Part shown: positions 12,437-24,016 of the stretch, piece after piece
Position numbering within the stretch: the first letter of the stretch is position 1
Layout of the letters: the number at the start of each line of letters is the position of its first letter
From: Miscanthus floridulus
Lineage: Eukaryota > Streptophyta > Magnoliopsida > Poales > Poaceae
DNA length: 64,000 nt
Reading direction: 5' to 3'
Assembly (NCBI RefSeq): GCF_019320115.1
Contig: NC_089589.1
Location: forward strand, 19,159,641 to 19,223,640
Translations under genes and position numbers: made by a program
The notes under the pieces: model-generated
Seen by the model: only the letters and a program-made list of their open reading frames with translations
Databases searched by the model: none
Told to the model about the DNA's origin: nothing

Positions 12437-15060
12437 CTAGGACCCTACAATTACAATATAGGCATCGTTACTTACAATGTTTAAGTAATTGTGACGTATT
12501 TGGCGAAGGGTTGTTTCAAGTACCTGTTCGTTGAAATGTGTAGGAAATGAAGCATCACCAAGCTGAGACATCCCAATCTCATCATAGTCCTCCTCCTCGT
12601 CCTCTACAACATCATGCTTTGCAGGACCCTTGCCTAGATTGTCGGGAGTACAAACATAAGAGGTCCCACCAGCCATCGTGTCGGAGGAACCTGCTCGTGT
12701 CGGCATAGTGCTCGAGCTAAGGAACTAGACATGTCCGGGTCATAGGGCATCTCCCATGAGTATCCACGTAGCTGAGCTTCTGTGCCAGCTTCTTGCAGCT
12801 CCTCCTCACTTTCTGCAAAAAAAGAAAACACGGATGAATGAGTCATGTGAACCATTTAACCACTGTCATGGCTTTGAGAATAGAACGTACATCGACGAAG
12901 ACGTGTAGAATGTCGTGCGGCTCCCCTCTGGTCTCGTGAAGTCGCACGGCTGCTTCGTTGGATAGACTTGTCAACTGTGATGCCTGCATACACAAGCGAG
13001 CTAAGTTCGTATCACTACAATTCATAGGAACGCCGACAGTGCAGTTGTATTGAAATTCAAATTTCTTACCACGTATCTCTGTAGCGGGGCTCTCTGAAGC
13101 TGTGTCTCCATCCTTGTCGCCTCGTCGTACGCATCAGCGATGTCATCCTCATCTTTGTCCTCATCAATTGGCTTGTTAGTGTAGGGGGCATGCATATGTG
13201 TGCGGGTACTCCTATGCAACCATTGGAGGTAGCGGTCGAAGTTGCGTTGGTCGTGTGGTGGTATCTCGGCGATCAGGACCCTTTGCCGACTGTCCCATTC
13301 GTGGATGAATGTGGCGTGCGTCACGGCCCAATTCTTCTCCTTGTACCTATTCCTTCGATCGTACCTACAAGTTTAACATAAGTTAGTGGTTGTATGTATG
13401 CACATGACTGCTAAATTATTATGTTTTAGTTGTCGCACCCGTGCAACTTTCTGTTGGTTGTGTACAGCGGCGGTGGGCATGGCTGCAATCTTCTGAACTG
13501 CCTATACACCCTTATAGGGTAGTGCATCTCGACCACGTGGAAGAAAATTAGTGGCCCGTTAAAAAGCCACTCATCCGACTCTTCCTCAGTGCGAGGACTC
13601 AGGTACCCCTCTAGCTCGAATCTGGACCAAGGACACCAATTCACCTAAAAGTTAGGTAACTACAGTTAGGTTTTTGGAATAATAAAAAAGCAACAACACC
13701 GACTAGCAGTATCAAAGTGGTCATTACCTGGTGCTATGTCAGGACGTCTAGCGTGTCCGAGTACTAGCCTGTACTGCCGCTTCGGGTTCCCTCTAACTAC
13801 CTCCGCTTCTTGCCAGACATACAGAGCAGTCGGTCCTATGTCCACGTGATTCCATGCCTGCATTGAATAGGATAGTCAGTCACAAGTGCGGCATCAAGTT
13901 TGAGGAAAATAAAAAATCGATGCACTTACAGGTAAACCGTGAACAACGGGCCTCCCGACTGGCCATCGCTCCCAACACCAAACCTGTAGTAGGTGGGAAC
14001 TAACCTCCTAGGTTGGCACCTCCTGTACTGCATCGGCAGGCAACATAGAGCTGACGATAGATCCATGCTAGGACCGCGCTGCCCCAGCTGTACGCTCCTA
14101 TATTCTCCCATGGCTGGCTCAGTATGTTGAGGAAGGCCCAGCTGATGGTGTTACCCGACGCATCGGGGAACAGGAAGGCGCCTAAGAAGTGCCACAGCCA
14201 CACCCTAGCATACCTCTCGATCTCCTGCTCTGGAGCATTTGGGTGCAGCGGTGCCCCGAAGTTTTCTGTTATCCAGCTCGAACTGACACCGGATGTTTTC
14301 CTAAAATATTTTGCAAACATTAAATTAGAGCTGACACCGGATGTTACATGAGAGCTGAGGGAACAAAAACAAACATTAAACTAGACAAAGACAATATGCA
14401 TCATAAAAGTTATGTAGCTACACCCTCCATGTAAATAGCAAAATAATTTGCAGAATATGTGCTGGTGTCAAAATGGTAAATGTTTGGAACGTAGAAATTC
14501 TTACTTTGCTCTCTTAGCATCCTCGTCCTCAGGGTGGTCTTCTGCCATAGAACTGCTCCACCAAGTCCATCCAGTGATCGTTATCAAGGATCCCAGTCAC
14601 TGGAAGACCCCCCAACCGTAGACACAGAATCATCTTCACGTCCTGCATCGTGATAGTCATCTCATCGCACGGAAGGTGAAAGGTGTGGGTCTCTAGGCCT
14701 CCACCTATTGGTTTTTAATTCAATACAAGAAGTTTTTTAATTCAAACAATGAGACAAATCAATGCTTTGTACTATCGCAAACGTGTATCAAATCATACCT
14801 ATCGACAACAGCAGTGAGAAGTGTAGGGTCGAGGATCGGTAGCCCAGTGTTGAAGACCCGGACGATCTCAAGGAAGCCGGCACGCTGTATGTATGGCCGG
14901 TATCACTCGTCCCAGCTGGTGCGGCTGGTGCGTGCAGTAGTCTAAGAGGTACCAAGTCCTCCTGAAGCTCCGACAGGCGCTTGGCTCGGTGGTCCTTGTC
15001 GTAGTGCACCTCAAGAATAGGGTACTAGGGATGATGATCCCCCATCCTGGTTCAAATTTC
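12437..15060 (-). pseudogene. Plant mobile domain (PMD) gene of the transposon
   Basis: Minus-strand exons read, from high to low coordinates: AGFLEIVRVFNTGLPILDP (about 14815-14880), FHLPCDEMTITMQDVKMILC and RLGGLPVTGILDNDHWMDL (about 14540-14690), ENFGAPLHPNAPEQEIERYA with VWLWHFLGAFLFPDASGN (14000-14320), CPWSRFELEGYLSPRTEEE (13430-13640) and WAVTHATFIHEWDSRQRVL (about 13290-13340). This is the usual order of the aminotransferase-like plant mobile domain carried by many MULE and Ty3-type elements. Stops and shifts separate the pieces, for example after YGRRPP near 14548. PMD proteins are thought to act at chromatin, but a transposon role is unproven. It lies just downstream of the transposase on the same strand. 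Confidence 0.7.
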
Positions 15061-15307
15061 AAATGGATATGTTAGAACAAACATTAAGAGTACTATAATA
15101 TGATGGAACATTAGTGCATAAAAACAAAGTAAATGTAAAAGGAATAAACTATTATGCAAAATTAGAGAATAAACATATATCATAATAAACATAGCTCCAA
15201 GGTTCCAATGTACTAACATAGTAGTTTTAAATAGCATAGCAAACAATTAACATTAATATAATAAAATGTATGCTATATGCACCTGCTGCCCTTGTCTTCT
15301 ATGCCTG

Positions 15308-18140
15308 CTAGCCTTGTGACCAGGTTCTTTGCAAACGGAGCAAAGATTCCTGCCACTGGGTCTCGTTGAAGTCTCCCCCTCCGTACATGTCTTCGCCGTA
15401 CCCTCTCATAGCGTCCATGTCCCCCTTGAGTCGCTTCTTCTTCCTCCTACCCTTGCCTACCTTCATTAGATCTAGATGCGGCACGTAGTCATAACCATGA
15501 TAAGGTGGCCACTGTGTCGGGTCAAGGTATGGCTCGAAGCTCCTCTCCCAAATACTAACGGTGTTCGAACAGAGATACAAGGGTGACATATATGGCAGAT
15601 CCTCATAGTTATACCCGTGAACCCTGCAGGCCGTGATCATATGAGAGCAAGGGGCATGCATGATCTGAGGGACGTTGCAACTGCACTCTACTTTTTCAAG
15701 ATCAACTCGGTAGTTTCGTCCACCATAACGTTCGCCGCCCAAGCTTGTGCCACCCTTGCCCCGTACACTAAAGATATGGCTGGAGGGGTCCATATGGCTC
15801 GGCGGTGTGCTGCTTGGCCAATTCCTCGGCCTCCTTCAAATGTTCTGCTCTGGCCTTTCTAAAATGCCCCTGCTCAGCTATATTCCTCTGCGCAAGTTCC
15901 CACCTCTTGACAAAATATTAGTTGCACTTATGAAAGGAGAACTCAACAATTCTAGACACTAGGCAACGATCGAACTCTGGTGAATACACTGGTTGAAAGA
16001 CTCTGAGGAGTTAGTGGTCATGATGCCATACCTAAAACCCCCCTCGTCATATGCTAATGCCCACTGAGCCTTCTATTCCATCTGCGCCTCTAACCAGGCC
16101 TTTCCCGCTTCATTTAGCATCTTGTCTAGTTCTCTCTTTGTCTCCTTGAACTGGTGCTCTGTACGTACACAACATAGAGCCTTTACCTTATCACATACCT
16201 CCTTCTTCCTCTGACACCACCAGAAATTAGCGGCAAAGTGTCTCATGCACCATCTGTGCACTAGAGGTGGGAACCCATCTATATGCTCAGCTAGCAGCAT
16301 TAAGAAGCCCTGGGTGATGGTCCGAGATCAAACATATAGTGCGAGATGGGCCAAGCACTTGTACACGTAGAAGCCGCATGAACCATGACCATGATTCATT
16401 GTTCTCTCCCTCTGCCAAAGCAAAAGCCATGGGTACTATCTGGTCCTCAGGATCAACAGCAGCAAGCCATCATCAAGGTGCCCCTGTACTTTCCTGTCAG
16501 GAAAGTGCCATCAACAAGTACGACTGGCCGACAAAACTAGAATGCATGTTCCATTTGCGCGAATGACCAGAACACACTGATAGAGGACATGCCTCAATGG
16601 GTCCCGAAAATACATCCCTCCGGTGTCCACAAACCATTTCAAGCCAGGGTTGTAGTAATGCATTGCACATAAGATGCGGGGCACCCTATTGTACGCTTCC
16701 TCCCAACTACCCCAACGAATCGCCAGGGCAATTTGCTTAGCACGCCAAGCCTTTCGTACTTCACATCATACTTAACGAATCCAGGATATGGACTGTTGTA
16801 ATGAAGACACTGAGATGTCATTATTGTCATCAACGAGCCCCAATATATGACGGGCAAGGTAACGTGCAGTGAGCTACTGATGATTTTCCTTCCCCCTATT
16901 TGTTAGGCAAGTGTGGGGTTCGACCACTTTACTTATCCTCCACTTGCCATCACTCTGTCTCTTTCATGCATTTAACCTCCACATACAACCATTTTTGCAT
17001 ATCACGTGGTACCTCAACTCCTGGTCCAAATGAGTGACGCTTATACGACCTATGATGATACACAGCATAGTCCTGAAGGAAGAGCTTCATCTCTGACATT
17101 GTATTGAATATCATCCCCTTCCTAACGGATTTCTTTCTCATGGTCATACAATGATTTTATACACATCTGGAGACCGGTGTCACAAACTGCCATATCCGTC
17201 ATGCTGACATCCCTATAGTTCAGAACGCCCCTGAAAGGTACGTTCATCGACTTTAGTTGCTCAAGCTCAGTCATAGTGTAAGGTGGTGGTGGAACATACT
17301 GTTGCGCTTCGCTAATTCTGCTCCATGAATCATAGGGGTATCATCTGCTGACAAATCTGTGACTAGTCTACCCTGAGCCTAGATAGCATGCAAAACCTCA
17401 ATTGGTACTGGTAATGGCATACCATGAATAGGTACTGGCATGGCATCAACTGGTGTGGGCATAGCATGTCTACCTCCCTGGTCATCATCTGAATCATCCA
17501 AATCACTGCTAACTACATCACCGATCCTGTCCTCCTCCTCCTGCTCCTCCTCTTCCAGTTCGAACTCATTCACATCAAAGTCATTGCTTATACAGCCTAC
17601 TTAACTTGAATGAAACTGCTCCTGCGTCAACTGACCGTCCAAATCCATGTTACCCTAAGTTGCTTCCCCTTCGACCCCCAATTCTTTGCTCATTGCCTCC
17701 AACACCGTCAATGGACGGCCCATCCAGGACACCCTGCATCCTGTATCCATTCTCCACCACCACCTCAGCCATGGGCACATTGGAACCTTGGAGCACCCTA
17801 TTATAGCGGGACCAGTGAGCAAGGTCACGCAAGGGCATCAGGACACAGTGTGCTCTAGTCTTCCTAGTATCAAACCTCCCCTTAAGTGTGAAATCACCGT
17901 CAAACTTTGCATTCAAACGGAAACAAAGGTCGTTGAAGCTAAGAGGTTCATCAAATCATTCCAATTCTTCTTTTATATCCTCAAACATACCATCTTCTCT
18001 CCTAACACCTCCTCCGTAAAAAACTCTAACACAACAATCCATCTACAAAAGCATTTCAAGAAACTTCATCAAGTCATTGAAATTATCGTACGTACTGTCC
18101 ATAGTAATATTAATACCTATTCTAACTATAACTATACTAA
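15308..18140 (-). pseudogene. Mutator-like (MULE) transposase
   Basis: From N to C on the minus strand: NFDGDFTLKGRFDTRKTRAH-type N-terminus (about 17910), an acidic stretch ELEEEEQEEEDRIGDVV (17379-17573), a MuDR-type DNA-binding region IFNTMSEMKLFLQDYAVYHH (about 17050-17130), transposase body pieces LLAEHIDGFPPLVHRWCMRH and KVKALCCVRTEHQFKE (16073-16300), and a SWIM zinc finger with C-S-C then C-S-H (CSCNVPQIMHAPCSH, about 15650-15710) followed by a basic tail. Order and motifs match mudrA-like transposases, usually 700-900 residues. Several frame breaks and a missing continuous catalytic core make it a pseudogene. The N-terminus is probably split by introns. Confidence 0.75.
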
Positions 18141-18350
18141 CTAATCTAATATTAACACATATACAAGACTAACTACAACAACTAATTATACTAAATACAA
18201 TAACTAACTAGACTCACTAACTATACTAACTAAACTAACTAACTTTACTAACTTACTATACTGCCTATACTAACTTTACTAACTATACTAACTATACTAA
18301 CTTTACTTATTGTACTAACTTACTATACTAACTAATCATTCAAACTAATT
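18120..18350. repeat. Low-complexity 'ctaactata' repeat
   Basis: Many degenerate copies of (t)actaacta / taactatac, AT-rich, just upstream of the transposase N-terminus and inside the transposon. No coding signal. Confidence 0.75.
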
Positions 18351-18849
18351 TTGCATCTTAACCCTAAGTAACAACAATATCGATTCAATCAACAAATACA
18401 TAAGGGGAGTACCTCGCGGTAGCAGCGTGCTCTCGTCCTCGCAGCGGCAGCGCTCGTCCTTCCGGCAGCAGCGTGCGCTCATCCTCATGGCGGCGGCGCC
18501 CTAGACCGGGCCGAGAGGCGGGTGGTCGCGGGGGAAGGCGCGGGCGCTGGCCTCGACGGCGGCGGCAGGTGGACGTGGGATAGAGGGAGGTACGCACGAT
18601 AGTTGGGAGCGGTGTACAGCGGCGGCATGGCAGTGAGGGCGGTGGCGGGCAGGCGGCGGGGGTGGTGCGGTGGCGTCCGTGGGTGGCGGGCGGCCAGCGT
18701 GCGGCCGAGGTGGGCGCAGACGGCGTGCGGGCGGGCGCAGCGGGCAGCGTGCGGGACTGCGTGGTGCGGTGGCTGCTCTGCTTCAAACGGGCCGAGTGAT
18801 AGAGTGAGAGAGCGAGGCCAGGCCGTAGGCCTGTACATGGGTCTGCCGC

Positions 18850-19080
18850 GTCGTGATGCGTGGCGCGGCAGAGCTGGACCACGTCACCAGTTAGTGGGCC
18901 TGGTCGCTGCCACGTTGGCAGCCTCGCCACGCCCCCATGCATGACACGGCAGATTGATTTCGCCACGCCATGTGAACCGGCACGGCCAAAAGTGTTTGAT
19001 TTGAAAAAAAAATAAACAGTGTTAGTTTTAAAAATAGTTTTAAAAAGTGTTAAAAATAAAAAAAAAATCCTAAAAGGGAA
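18850..19080 (-). repeat. Inner long terminal inverted repeat, right arm
   Basis: Inverse of 8960-9170: 'ggcacggccaaaagtg', 'ttttaaaaatagttttaaaaagtgttaaaaata'. The stretch to 19754 has no partner at the left end apart from the outer 14 or so bases. It holds GC-rich sequence with overlapping accidental ORFs. Confidence 0.7.
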
Positions 19081-19757
19081 TATGCTGCTCAGATTCGGGA
19101 TGCACTCGCTCTCTCCCATCGATCGAACCCACTCGTCCCTGCAAGACGCCATCTTCTCTGTCTCTCTCTGTCTGAGTGTCTTTCATGCTGCAGAGCGAGC
19201 ATGCGATGGCGAAGCAGGCAGAGCGAGCACGTAGCGGCGATTCGAGCATGCGGCGACAAAGCGAGGAGGCGGAGATGATGCGAGCACGCGGCCATGGTGC
19301 GAACACGCTGCGGCGATGCGAGCAGGTGGTGACGCGAATCACACTACGGCAGATCTAGCAGCAGGCGGCGGCGCATGCTTGCTCAGAGGAGAGGTAGCGC
19401 AAGCAGCGGTTATGGCCGTGCACACGCCAGGGCCACCGGCCCGAGCAGCAGCGGGCACAAGCAGGGGGCGAGACCTCGTGGAGGCGGACCGAGTAGCCGC
19501 CAGCGGGCACGAGCGGTTGAAGAAGCGAGAAAGTCGTGCGGAGAAGAACAGAGAAAGGGAAGAAGCATATGATAGGTGGGCCCATAGGTAACAGGGTTAA
19601 TTGCTCTGTTATCTGGTTCACCACGTCCCTCCAACCAAACATGAAAACAGAATCATTCCGTCCTTCCAAACAAACGCTAGAATTGAACCATCCTAGCCCT
19701 AAAACCAGGGATAGAATCATTCCATTCTACCCTGCTTTTTAACCAAACGCACCCTAA

Positions 19758-20410
19758 GTACCTGAAGGGGTATGACCCTCGGTCACAGCCAAACGGTTCG
19801 GTGTACTCCCTTTCAAACTATTTTTCTTGTCCAAAATAAAATATCTAACTTTTGTGGAAATTAACTTTTAGACCTCATAATTATTCAAAAACAGTGAGCA
19901 ACAATTTCATATTCTTCGCTTGCTCTAAATCATGATCTAAAAAAGATGGTATCATCTGCATATTGTAGTATAGATAACCCATCATCCGAAAGATGAGGTA
20001 TTACTCATTTGGCCATCATCCTTTGCTCTCTTGATTAATATTGATAGCATGTCAACTACTATATTGAATAAAATAGGTAACATGACATCTCCGTGCCTAA
20101 GTCCTTTCTTTGTCTAGAAGAAGTGTCCAATGTCATCATTAATCTTGATGCCCAGTGGCGGAGCTTGTCCAATAAAGGAGGGACCAATGTGATATGAGAT
20201 GTAAGGAGGGGCAAATTAGTATTTCATTATGACTTAAAGTGGTGGAACTATGACATTCATTAAGATTTTTTCTAGCTTAGGGGGGCATGGCCGACTATGG
20301 TCCTCACTAAGCTCCACCATTGTTTATGCCCACACTTCATCCTGATACACATTTATCAATCCAGCTACACCATTTTTGGTTCAACCCTTTCATTCCAAGG
20401 GTTTGCTAAA
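19758..20410 (-). pseudogene. LINE ORF2 remnant, reverse transcriptase core
   Basis: On the minus strand: KKGLRHGDVMLPILFNIVVD (variant of GLRQGDPLSPILFN) near 20080-20110, then AKDDGQMSN and a damaged YADD box ('ICR*YHLF' in place of YADDTIF) near 19945, then DHDLEQAKNMKLLLTVFE and FRYL at the edge of the 10.9 kb insertion. Stops are frequent. It is continuous with 7400-8885 once the transposon is removed. A hAT MITE interrupts it at 20153-20322. Confidence 0.78.
20153..20322. mobile_element. hAT-type MITE
   Basis: Termini CAGTGGCGGAGCTT and AAGCTCCACCATTG. Flanks TTGATGCC (20145-20152) and TTTATGCC (20323-20330) are an 8 bp target duplication with one mismatch. 170 bp, inserted in LINE sequence. 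Confidence 0.8.
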
Positions 20411-20829
20411 AAAGGACTATTTAACCTTGTCAGGCGGCGGTAGCACCTCGCCGGTGGCGATTTGGTAGTGGATGTTCGCTAGCATGTAGAACATCTGGTG
20501 GTGCTCCGACACGGTGGGGTTTAGGCCCAAACTGAGCCGGGTCTGCTGGGACCTCAAGATCCGCTCCTAAGAGGTCCAACCAAGGGGACGACACTAGGGA
20601 CTCATTGTCCACCAGCGCGGTCTCCTTGACAGGGTGAATTTCGCCATAGTAGTCGATGAGTAGGCCAGGCTCCCAAAGTTGAGAACTTGGCCAGGGGCGA
20701 AGGTGCCGGCTGCGACGGAGATCATGTCGGGGAGGTGGACGTCGCTCGCTCCGACGACGAGAAGGGGTGGCTCCGGCCACCGTAGAGCCGAAATCACACT
20801 CGATGAGCTCCCTACCTGGCATGCCAGCT
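20411..20829. other. Unclassified repeat-like sequence
   Basis: GC-rich, with a minus-strand open frame (20430-21005) that has no recognised domain and partly runs into the inverted-repeat arm. Nothing functional can be supported. Confidence 0.4.
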
Positions 20830-21814
20830 ATCGTAGGTTCATAACCATGACAAGTATCGTGGTTGTTCGTCGGATGTCGGAAGTTTGGGTCTCTGGTGGC
20901 TTGGGCACTAAAAAACACAAGGGAGACACGGTGATTTGTCCTGGTTTGGGCTATCGGGGCCCTATGTCCTACTATGAGGTATTCTTCATGTCTAGGAGCA
21001 CCCAAATTCGGGGTTACAACGAAGGAGAATGGAAGTTTAGTAGGGTGGTCGCTCTATGCTATCCTAAGGCTCGTCAACAGTGAGGTTTCTTCCTAGTGAG
21101 TAAGGGACTAGCCCTCTCTGTTGCTGGGTTGCCAGGGAGGAACGCTCAGCTATTCCTCTCGGTTGCTCTCTCGTTCGATGGTTCTCCTATCCAATCGGCC
21201 TCTGAATGTCTAATCTATCGCTCCCTTCTTGAGCCCCCTCTCTATAGGAGTCGACCCTCCCCTTAATACTGAGGAAGGTCGGATACAATTCTGTTTGGGG
21301 TTTCGGTCTATGGTCTTCGTGCGCCGGGTGCAGGACGGTGCTGCCGCGGCGTGGATGGACCTCAGCCTTATCATGGAGTTGGAGGACCTGCGGGTGTTGC
21401 CTGACATCACTGAAGCCCCTGACACTTGACCATCAGAGGTTGTGTCACTACTCCATTTAGACCTATCACAAGCGGTTCAAAAATGTTATCACAAACACTT
21501 TTTGGTCTCGGTGGTGAGTTGTCGTTGGTGATGACATTCTCATCACAGTCGGTTTTGCAACCGGCGGTGATAATAGCTTATCACAATCAGTTCGTATTAT
21601 TAGCCGACAGTGATTTGAATTTCTAGAAATTCCAAAAATGGGCCAAAAAATTGCAAATTTTTTTGTTTCAATCTCGGGAAGCCTCCACCAACTAACCCAA
21701 GGCCAACCCAACCCAACCCATGGTCGCGTAATTTTTTGTGCTATGCGGTGCTAGGATTCAAACCTGAGACCATTGTCCTTGCGCTAAGACCATTGTCCTC
21801 GCACGTAGCTCCTC

Positions 21815-22108
21815 TAAGAGCAACTCTAATAGACTAGGTAATTGTATTCTTGAAGCAATTTATAGCTATTGTGCTCCAAAAAAGCAATCCAACAGCTTGT
21901 CTATATTGTTTTTCATTTTTTCTAGCTGGCTATCCCATCATTCTCGCTGGCCATATTTCCCTAGCAGTCCTGCTTGCTATCTGGGTTTTCTAATTTAGCT
22001 AGGCTGTTGTAAAACTCTATATTCTAGATGGGCTTTCTATTTTACATAATGGCTAAATCTCATAATTTAGCATCTAATTTTACCAAGTCTCTTGGAGTTA
22101 CTCTAACC
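21815..22108. mobile_element. MITE-like element nested in the CACTA element
   Basis: Imperfect inverted ends AGAGCAACTCTAATAGA and TCTCTTGGAGTTACTCT. The 'GAGCAACTC(C)' type of end also appears near 34700. Target duplication unclear. Confidence 0.5.
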
Positions 22109-22204
22109 ACTCCCCTCAAACCACTCTACCCCTAAATCACTTGTGTCTATATAGCATATCCATTCCCTAAGTATTCACTTTTTAGGATTTAAATTGAATA
22201 TTTA

Positions 22205-22735
22205 GGACCCTAAACGGCTTTAGATGAAAAAGTCATAAACTACAAGTTTGTTGTAATTATCGAGATCTACGACTTTCATTTTGGTTGTTTCGCCATCCGA
22301 GGTCGGTTGATAAATTTGAATTCCAAAACGTCAAAACTTCAGCCAGATTTTTGGGACCACAAATGATTTCAAATGAAAAACTCATCAAATACAAAGTTGT
22401 TGTTCTCATTTAGATCTATAACTTTGGGTTTGGTCGATTTTCCATCCGAGGTCATTTGAAAAGTTTGGTTTTTTAAAATTTTAAAACTTCATATACTAAT
22501 TTGAGACTATAAATAACTTCTAATGAAAAAGTTGTCAACTATCGAGATCTACAACTTTGGTTTGGTCATTTTTCCATCCGAGGCCACTTGTACAATTCGA
22601 AAAAATTGAATTTTAAAATTTGAGCGCCTCAAACAAAATTCTGGGACTATAAATGGTTTCAAATGAAGAAGTCATCAACTACAAAGTTGTAGATATAAAG
22701 TTTTGTTTCATTCGACTTTATTTGAAAAAGTTATG
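22205..22735 (+). repeat. Four imperfect tandem units (about 145 bp) in the CACTA element
   Basis: Units start near 22215, 22360, 22510 and 22650. Each reads like 'ttcaaatgaaaaagtcatcaactacaaagttgt', then 'gatctacaactttg', then 'ttttccatccgaggtc'. Similar arrays are common inside grass CACTA elements. Confidence 0.75.
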
Positions 22736-23540
22736 AATTTTATTATGCTGAAGCATGGTTATCACCGCCGTATCATACAACAAGCTGGAGGTGAAAAACA
22801 TCTTCACTACCGGGTCATATGATGAGGCGACAGTGATGAGGAGCACATCATCACCGCCAGTTGGTGGTGCAAATCGGCTATGATGATGGATTATCACTGC
22901 CGGTTGGTAAGACGAAGCGGCGGTGATAGTTATCAACCCGATCGTTCTTACGAACTGGTGGTGATACTATCATCACCAACGGTCCGTTGGTGATAACTAT
23001 CACCAACGTTTTTAATAATACTGGTAGTGATAGAGGCGTTGGTGATAGGTAAAAATGTAGTAGTGTGTACTGCGGTCCGGCCTCCAACGGGTGAACCTTC
23101 CTGAGGCTTCCTTGGCTGCGAAGGAATCTCGGCTTCGGGAACAAGTGGTCCCTAGAGCCCCGCGTCCCTAGAGTTGGTGAAGTCACTTGTGCTGTTGTGT
23201 CACGCCGGCTGTGTGACCTTATCGAGGAAGTGGCTGACAACACCTTGCGTCGGTTGAACAAGCTGGCGTTGTGGAATCTTCGTACTTGCTAGGTCTCAGA
23301 TGCCCAGTGGGTTGGTCATCGCTCGGGACGTCGGTTCCCTAGCCAAGCTTTGGCTCGGGTTGGTGCTGGGCTAGAGTTAGGCTCGGGCTACTATTGGTCT
23401 GGAGCCTAGGACCCTGGCGAGCCCCTGAGTAGTGGCCGTGGGCGCGCTCGAGCTCTACCTAACTCCTGACCAGAGGGTGCGCGCGAGCGTACCCGATCAT
23501 TATAACCCTCGAGTGAAAGGATCTAGCAAGCGTGAATATG

Positions 23541-24011
23541 CCTTTTTCTAAAAATTAACTCACTATTAGACTGTGAAGCCTCCGCACTCTCCGGGGATCA
23601 GAGTGTACATTCAATCTACTGCGGAATTTAACGAATGAAACTTAGATCGAATGTGATACCAGCCTTCCTATGGAGTGTGTTGAGCTATCCAAACAAGTGG
23701 TTGCACCTAGATGTTGGGAAACTTGTAGATTAGATGCAAACCTTAGAAATCAATTTAAATCACAAGTAATAGCAAGAACAAGCACAGAAGCCTGTTGGGC
23801 AGAAGGCTGGGCCTAGACACCTAGTCGCTCGACCCACGACAGGCCAAGATGGGCAGGGCACCCCCTGCGGGCCTCGAGCCGGTGTCTCCTCGTGTAGAGT
23901 CCTGATCCGACTAACGCTCAGTCTCAAAGCTGAGCGCCCCGACTGATGGCCATGTGTCCCCAAATGGACGATTGAAACACGCCGGCCACGGTCGTGGCCG
24001 CGACAATCGTC
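23541..24011. other. Sequence between the left repeat arm and the solo LTR
   Basis: No gene recognised. It belongs to the host sequence in which the LTR at 24017 was inserted and continues at 27526. An open frame on the minus strand (23760-23963) has no known features. Confidence 0.4.
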
Positions 24012-24016
24012 CCCGT

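Larger units (their letters stand above)
8886..19754. mobile_element. 10.9 kb DNA transposon with TAA target duplication and MULE-type gene content
   Basis: Left end GAGAGTGTTTGGTT and right end AACCAAACGCACCC are inverted and flanked by TAA (8883-8885 and 19755-19757). The target is a LINE: removing the element plus one TAA restores the minus-strand reading FRYL-GIPMHH, so the 3 bp duplication is firm. A second, longer inverted repeat lies inside (about 8960-9170 against 18850-19080). The genes inside are Mutator-like transposase, plant mobile domain and GRF-type zinc finger, all damaged. A 3 bp TAA duplication is a PIF/Harbinger trait and Mutator elements make 8-9 bp, so a MULE nested in a Harbinger-type element is the simplest reading. 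Confidence 0.8.
21446..23065. mobile_element. Non-autonomous CACTA element
   Basis: Starts CACTACTCCATTTAGACCTA and ends with the near-inverse TAGGTAAAAATGTAGTAGTG, flanked by TGT (21443-21445 and 23066-23068), the 3 bp duplication of CACTA elements. Subterminal copies of 'tatcaccgccggttg'-like words lie at both ends (21470-21620 and 22750-23050). No transposase. 1620 bp. Confidence 0.9.
20830..23540 (+). repeat. Large inverted repeat, left arm (interrupted by a CACTA element)
   Basis: From 'gttcgtcggatgtcgg' through 'gacacttgaccatcag' to 'gtcacgccggctgtgtgacc' and 'gcgcgcgagcg', this is the diverged inverse of 27620-28690. The 1.62 kb CACTA element at 21446-23065 sits only in this arm; the other arm is contiguous at the matching place. 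The short ORFs inside are not conserved between the arms, so they are probably not genes. Parent element not identified (an old LTR element or a large TIR element). Confidence 0.7.

Noticed and set aside
18385..19152. 255-residue minus-strand ORF
   Set aside because: It spans the inner terminal repeat of the transposon, is rich in Pro and Arg from GC-rich DNA, and has no family resemblance.
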